Source: Baffinella frigidus | Lineage: Eukaryota > Cryptophyceae > Cryptomonadales > Baffinellaceae | DNA: 22,591 bases | Reading direction: 5' to 3' | Assembly: GCA_026770585.1 (NCBI GenBank) | Contig: MU646303.1 | Location: forward strand, 476,684 to 499,274 | Part shown: piece after piece, positions 11,117 through 18,800 of the stretch | Numbering within the stretch: the first letter of the stretch is position 1 | Layout of the letters: each line of letters begins with the position of its first letter | Notes under the pieces: model-generated | The model's input: the letters and a program-made list of their open reading frames with translations, nothing else | Databases searched by the model: none | What the model was told of the DNA's origin: nothing | Position numbers and translations under genes: made by a program

Positions 11117-14100
11117 GGTCTCTCTCCTGTGGTGGTGCGGCTGCTCCGGCGGGGCGGGGCGGAGCCGGCTGCCTGGAAGCCTGATTCGTGGTCGGGTCTT
11201 GCGAGGTCGCTTTCTCTCTCTCTTGAACGCTCTCTCTCTCNNNNNNNNNNNNNNNNNNNNNNNNNNNNNNNNNNNNNNNNNNNNNNNNNNNNNNNNNNNN
11301 NNNNNNNNNNNNNNNNNNNNNNNNNNNNNNNNNNNNNNNNNNNNNNNNNNNNNNNNNNNNNNNNNNNNNNNNNNNNNNNNNNNNNNNNNNNNNNNNNNNN
11401 NNNNNNNNNNNNNNNNNNNNNNNNNNNNNNNNNNNNNNNNNNNNNNNNNNNNNNNNNNNNNNNNNNNNNNNNNNNNNNNNNNNNNNNNNNNNNNNNNNNN
11501 NNNNNNNNNNNCTCTCTCTCTCTCGCTCTCGCTCTCGCACTCTCGCCCCCCCTCTCTCCCTTTCTCTCCACCACGCGGCGTATCTCCCCACACCACTCCA
11601 ACCCAACCGTCTTCCACACACAGGATTGCACGCGCAGAAGTGGTGGCCCACATGGAGATCAACCCCTGGGACTTTTGAACGGGATACCGTCATCAGCCCC
11701 CAGAACCTCTCTCTCTCTTCCTCCATATCTTTCCACACCACTCTAATCCTGTTTTTCACACACAGGATTGCACGCGCTGAGGTGGTGGCCCACATGGAGG
11801 AAAACACCGAGGACTTTCTCAACGGCATGACCCTCTCATATCCACACAGCGGGCCACGAAGTGATTTTCTGCTCAGATTTAAGCCATTTCCCGTTACCTT
11901 ATCCGTAGGAACCCCCCCTATGTCGCTACGGATTGCCTGTCTCAACCGTGTTCCGCATACAGGGTTGCACGCGCTGAGGTGGTGGCCCACATGGAGGAAA
12001 ACACCGAGGACTTTCTCAACGGCATGACTCTCGCCGAGCTGCAAAAGCGGACCGCTGACATCGCCTGGCCTGGCACTGCGGTACGACTCTGATCCGGGAA
12101 CAATGATTTTTAATTAAAAAAATCTTCGAGGAAAATTAAGAGATGCGGACACCCGGAACCCGAAACCAGAAACCCGAAACCAGAAACCAGAAACCAGAAA
12201 CCCGAAACCTGAAACCCGAAACCTGAAACCCGAAACCCGAAACCGGCCTGGCACTGCGGTAAGAGATGCGGACACCCGGTACGACTCCCCTCATGGAAGG
12301 TTGCGGAGAAAAGGAGGGGGATACCGAGCTAGACGTTTGAGTCTACTCGTCTTCTTCTTCTTCTTTAGTACTCTCGATACAGTTCCGAAATAAGGCCCTT
12401 GAGGCTACTCCGTTGTTCCCGTCCTGTTTTCTCGTACCCGAAAAGATCGCCGGGTTTCTGGCGTTAAGAGATCCAGCACGACGTTCTGACCACTTAGCAG
12501 CGACCGAGGACCTTAGAGATCCAGCACGACGTTCTGACCACTTCGCAGCGACCGAGGACCTTTTCGCCTTAAATGCAATACAAAATTCCGGTGAGGTTAG
12601 AGGGCAATGGATACGATGCTAGTGCAAATCGTTTGGATGGATTGTATCCGTGAAGCCCCTGGTTGCTGCTAAGTGGAGAGAGGGGTTACTTTATTGTTAG
12701 AACCTATGCGATCAGAGCTAGGACCCTACGGTAGGCAACCCGTAGGGACATAGGGGGTTTTCTAAGTGGCTGCTAAGTGGGCATGACCATCGCCGAGCTG
12801 CAAAAGAGGACAGCCAAAATCGCGTGACCCGGCACCCCGGTGAGCGAATCTTATATGAAAACGGTTTTAATTTAAAATTTCTGGGTAATGAAATTTACTA
12901 CACAGCATGATCTTTGTTAGGGGGGTTATTCCTTTTAAAACGCCCCAACGAATTTTTTAATTTGTACCACAATCATCCCTGTTTGGAGATGATTGAACGA
13001 CAAAAAATACTTGAGATAATCGACGGCCGTGCCGGAGGAGCACGTTACTTGAGCCATTCACTCTTTAGCCCTCCCGGGTAGTACGGTATGTGTTTCTCGT
13101 AGGCGCCATATCGTTTCAGAAAACCTTGGCCCGGCGGTTTGATGTGTTCGAGTTTGATCTGATTTTATTTTGGTGCGTTCAAGTTTGATCAGGTTTTGAT
13201 CTGGCTGTGTGATGCGCTCAAGTTTGACCTGATTTCGGTGAGGTCGATGCGGGTAGGTTGGCGCGCCAGAACTCACGGCTGTCGCGCGGCACTTCGAGGT
13301 CGACCCCAACCCCCGATTCCGTTTCCCACCGTTGCCTTAAGTTAACGGAGGTTCCGCTTTTGCTTTTGAGACGTTGCACTCTCGACTTTTGTCTCGGTGG
13401 GCAGCGCTTTTCAATAGTCTACGCTCCCTGGTTCCACGCTCTCATTTCACCGCGTTCTCTCTACACTCCCCACGGCCTCTGCACCCGTCCACTGACCCCA
13501 ATCTCATATGGAAACACTTATAATCTATAAACTGGATTTCAATCAAAATTACTACACGTTTGCTTTAAATCCTCTTGCAGGTCTAATAGCATTATAATCA
13601 CTTTAGTTGGAGCCATTTATTTGACCTTTGGCCTGTAGTAAAGATCTCAAGATTTCATCGCAGCTCGAATTTTTTTAGCAGATTCTGGAGCTGAAGGCCA
13701 AATCTCGAGGATCTGCGCTTTCAAATTTCAAAAAGGATGAAATTTAGGGGCGAAATTCGGCAGAATACCACGAACCTCCATTTATGACTTATTTATTTGG
13801 ACCTGCTAGAGGATAACATGTAAAGATCGTTCTATGTAGTAAATTTCATTGGATCCAGTTCAGAAATTATAAGTGGTTCTATATGAAATCCGCAATCCCA
13901 TCGCCACTGGATGTTCAGTTAGATACGAACCACGAACCATCCCACTCCGGCTGGCACGCTCTCTCTCCCTCTCTCCCTCTCTCCCTCTCTCCCTCTCTCT
14001 CTCTCCCCATCTCTCTCTCCCTCCCTCCCTTCCTCCCCCTCTCTCTCTCTAGCACCCAGACACCCTCCATCATTATCATCCTGTATTACGTTCAAGGCGT

Positions 14101-14817
14101 GCGTGATCAACTTACAAACTATGCAGCGTGTAGACCTTGCATGTGGGCACTCGACGCACCCGGGCACCCTCCACCCTGGCACTCACCACGCTCATTCCAC
14201 CGTATGCTATCGCCACTCCCCACTGTCTCCGCCCCCCCCCAACATGGTAGGCACCCGGGCACCCTCCGTGGTGAGTGGAGTTTATCCGGGGAAACCTATT
14301 TTTCTTTAGTTTGATGGCAAGGGAAATTACTACACAATTTGTTCTTATTAGTAATATTAAAGCATTTGTGTAGTAATTTTCCTTGCCATCAAACTAAAGA
14401 AAAATAGGTTTCCCCGGATAAGAGTGCACTCACCACGCTCATTCCACCGTATGCTATCTCCACTCCCCACTGTCTCCGCCCCCCCCCAACATGGTAGGCG
14501 CGCGTAGAGCGGGCCGCGTTTCGGGTTGCCAGTGTGCCGGTTTGCACATTTGATGTGTACCAGAATTCTCGACACGATGCGTTTTGAAGGGCGTTGAGTC
14601 AGCTTTCTGGTTCAAATGAAACCAGCAAACCGGCACATCGGAAACCCGGAAAGCGGGCAACATTTATCATCCTCGCTGTAGCTCCCAGACGAAGGTATTT
14701 CGAGAATAAACCGCAAGTGAATATTAAATAGAACCCTCCCTGCACGCACCATTCGCGCGCGGGAGTCGCATGCCGGCCGTCGGGTCTACGCGGGAGTCGT
14801 GTGGCGGTGGTGCTGAC

Positions 14818-14865
<48 letters not shown>

Positions 14866-15137
14866 TGCTCTCTCTCTCGCTTGCTCTCTCTCTCGCTTGT
14901 TCTCCCTCTCGCTCTCGCTCTCTCGCTCTCCCTCCCTCGCGCTCTCGCTCTCTCTCCGTACGGTGGAGTATCTCCTCCGACCGGCTGCTGCGTCTTCTTC
15001 TTCTTTATTGCTCTCGATACATGTCCTAGATCGGCCCTTTTGCCTTGAGTTGAGTGATCCAACAGTCTATGCGCCTCACAAAACGAAGACTGGTCGGTTT
15101 CCATGCCTCTCTCTCTCTCTCTCTCTCTCCCTCCCTC

Positions 15138-15168
<31 letters not shown>

Positions 15169-15777
15169 CCGTCTCTCCTCTGACCGGATCCCACCCGCGC
15201 CACTCAACAGGTGCAGGTGGATGTCTACCTCCAGACTCCCGCGGGTCCCGAGCTCTGGACGTTCCACCCCCGCAACGGCACCCCACCCAAGGCCACCCTC
15301 GTCCTCGTCACCCCGGGTGCGCCCCTGCCACACCCACTCGAGCCCCGAAATGTCACGGTTTTAAAACAGGGATTCTTTTACAAGTGATGCGGGAAGAGAA
15401 CTGTGTAGTAATTTTCACACACATAGGGGAGTTTGGTCACGTATCTGCGGGATATCCCGCAGTTACGTGACTGGGCCCGAGCTTTGGACGTTCCCCCCGC
15501 GCGACGGCACCCCCCCCACGGCCACCCTCGTCCTCGCCACCCCGGGTGCGCCCCTGTCGGATATCCTAGAAAAACGCTACATTTGATGGATTAGATTTAT
15601 TAGCAGCGCATAATTATTTTAATAATAAAACATCATTAACACAATACCTTGGTAGCCCGGTGTGTGGAGGTGTGCCCGCTGTGTGGGATCGGGCCACGAA
15701 AGGAGTTTTTGTCGGACGGTCCTCCTGCGTGACGGCACACCCCCCACGGCCACCTTCGTCTTCGCCACCCTGGGTGC

Positions 15778-15842
<65 letters not shown>

Positions 15843-18800
15843 CCTCTATTTATCCTTCTCGCTCGCGCGCGCTCTGTCGGATATCCTGACCGATTCTTGG
15901 TCAGAATCTGACAAAACGTCCTTTCGTAGCCCGCTGTGTGGGATTGTGTCCGCTGTATGGGATCGGGTCACGAAGGCATTTTCGTAACGAAGGCATTTCC
16001 GCTGTCGGTACGAAGGCATTTCCGCTGTCGGTACGAAGGCATTTCCGCTGTGTGGGATCGGGTTACGAAGTCCTATTCTGAACGGCGTGGCGCGGCAGAC
16101 GCGTCCGGCACGCGGTTTTGCTCCACCGTGGAGGTTAATGGGGTAACGGCCTGAAAATGGGGTAGTTAGGCCTACGGCATTGCCTAGGACCTCCTACCGT
16201 AGGCCGAGACTTTTTGGTCCTAGGATCCCTCGGCCTACGGTAGGAGGTCCTAGGCAATGCCGTATGCCTAACTACCCCATTTTCAGGCCGTTGGCCTATG
16301 AAGGTGGCTGCGGCTGGGAAGCAAGTTCATCCCGGAAGATAACTGAATCACTTCCTTTTCAATAGGAAGTCGCATAGGAGAAATTAGTTAAGGCATAGTA
16401 AACTCGATTAGGCATCTCCTAATTAAATGAAAACGCTAATCAGGGAACTGGTTCAGTTATCAAAATAAATAAAATAAAAAATGCGGCAGATGCGTCCGGA
16501 AAGCGCTTTTGCTCCACCGTGGAGGTGGCTGCGCCTGGAAAACAAGTGGCACGGGGGAGCGGCAGTGTTTCCGCGGGAGGGGTGCTCGGGGATGCTGCCT
16601 TATCGGAGGAACAGAAGGTCGGCGTCCCCCGTATTAGTGTGAACCTGGATCGGATGGGGTTGTAGAGCTGTTTTCGCCATCATTTGGCCACGCACAGAAT
16701 GAAACAAATTTTGGTTTTGTGTCTGCGCCGTCAACATTTGCTGCCATTGCGGCTGGGAGGCAAGTGGCGCGGGGGAGCAGACACGAATAAAATTATGAGG
16801 TGCTGGCCAAAGAAATTCACTGCACAAAGGCTTTACTGTTACTAGTATGCTTGAGTGTGTTATTACTAGTATGACCCTGCTGGGAAGCAAGTGGCGCGGG
16901 GCAGCGGGAGTGTTCCTGCGGGGGGGGGGGCTGGGAAGGCTGCCCTGTCGGAGGAACAAAAGATGTGGGGGTTGGGGGTTAGGGGGTTAGGGTTTGGGGG
17001 TTAGGGTTTGGGGGTTAGGGTTTGGGGAAGAGCAGAAGGTTGGAGTCCCCCGTACGACTATAGTTGCGGACACGAATACAGATATCAGGTGCTGGTCAAC
17101 GAAACTTACTACACGAATGCTTTACTGTCATTGGTATGCTTGAGTATACTATTACAAGTATGACCCTGATGGGAGGCAAGTGGCGCGGGGGAGCGGGAGA
17201 CCTGGTTTAGGGTTTAGGGTTTGTTCCTGACCTGGTTTAGGGTTTAGGGTTTGTTCCTACGGGGGGGGCTGTTCGGGGATGCTGCCCTGTCGGAGGAACA
17301 GAACGTGTGGGGGTTGAGGGTTAGGGTGTGGGGAAGGGCAGAAAGTCGGGGTCCCCCGTACGACTTGAGTTGCGGACTTGAATCAAAATATTAGCTGCTG
17401 GCCTACACCTATTAGTAGATAAGCTCTTTCCTATTACTAGTATGACCAAACTGTGTGGTAACTTTCGTTGCCATACACCGATGTGTTGATTGGGAGGCAA
17501 GTGGCACGGGGGAGCGGGAGCGTTCCTGCGGGGGTGGCCCTCCCCCTTAGGGAGGCTGCGCTCTCGGAGGAACGGAAGGTCGGCGTCCCCCGTACGACTG
17601 TTGACCCAACCCTAAACCCTGAACCCTTTCGCTGGCAGCGCACTGCTAGCACAGAAGAATTTCAGATGGAAACATCGTCGAAGGCCCCGGTGGCTGCTAC
17701 GTGGCATGTGTGTGTGGTGCAGACGGTGTAGGAGAGGGTGCTGAAAAAACGACGGGGCATGTGTGTGTGTGTGTGGTGCTCGTATGAGCGGTCGACACGG
17801 GGTAAAGTAAGTGGCATAACGTGTAGCATGTGCGGCACTGACGCTGATTATTTGGCAAACAAATATCAATCACTGTCATGCAGATGGTGTTGCAGAGTGA
17901 AAACCTTAAACCCGAACCCCCAACACCCAATCCTAAACCCTGAACTCTACAACCCTCGATGCAGACGGTGCTGGAGAAGGTACTGGAGGGGGAGTCGGTG
18001 TTCATCACCGGGTGTGGCGGGACTGGCAAGTCACACCTCATGCACCACGCGGTGCGAGCACCCGAAACTCGAAAATTGAAACTTGAAATTTGAAATACGA
18101 AACACCGAGATACGAAACACAAAAGCCGAAAGCCGAAACCGGGTGCGTCGGGACCGGAAAGTCGCACCTCATGCACCACGCAGTGCGCCCGGAGCCCAAA
18201 CCCGAACTTTGAAAATTGATAACTGAAAATTAAAACACGTCACACGAAAAAACGAAACCCTAAATCCTAAACGGGTTGCGGTGGGACCGGCAAGCCAAAG
18301 GCTCGAGGTTAGGGGGTTGGGGGGTTAGGGGGAGAGTCGGTGTTCATCAGGGGGGGTGGCGGGACCGGGAAGACGCACCTGATGCACCATGCGGTGCGCC
18401 CGAATTCCAACCCCGAAGCTTGAAATTTGAAATCTGACATTTGAAATACGAAAAAACGAGGCACGAAACACGAAAGCCGAACCCCGAAACCGGCAAGTCA
18501 CACCTCATGTACCGCGCGGTGCGCCCGGAACCCGAAATTTTAAATTTTAAATACGAAAAACGAAACACGAGACACAAGACACGAAACCCGAGATCCGAAA
18601 CCGGAAACCGGCTAGTGGCACCTTATGTGCCACGCGGTGCGAGCGCCCCACACCCTGGATCCGAAACCTGAAATCCGAAACCCCACACCCCAAACCCGAA
18701 ACCCGAAACCCGAAACCCGAAATCCGAAACCCGAAACCCTGAACCCGAAATCATCAACGCTACCCCGCGAGGCAGACAGCGGCGCTGCGGCGGAAGCGCA

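Noticed and set aside
10805-11746. Long Ser/Leu-rich open frames (also at 13883-14314, 14770-15364, 20959-21902)
   Set aside because: They are translations of CT/GA microsatellites, open in several frames on both strands; they hold no domains beyond the short exons reported.
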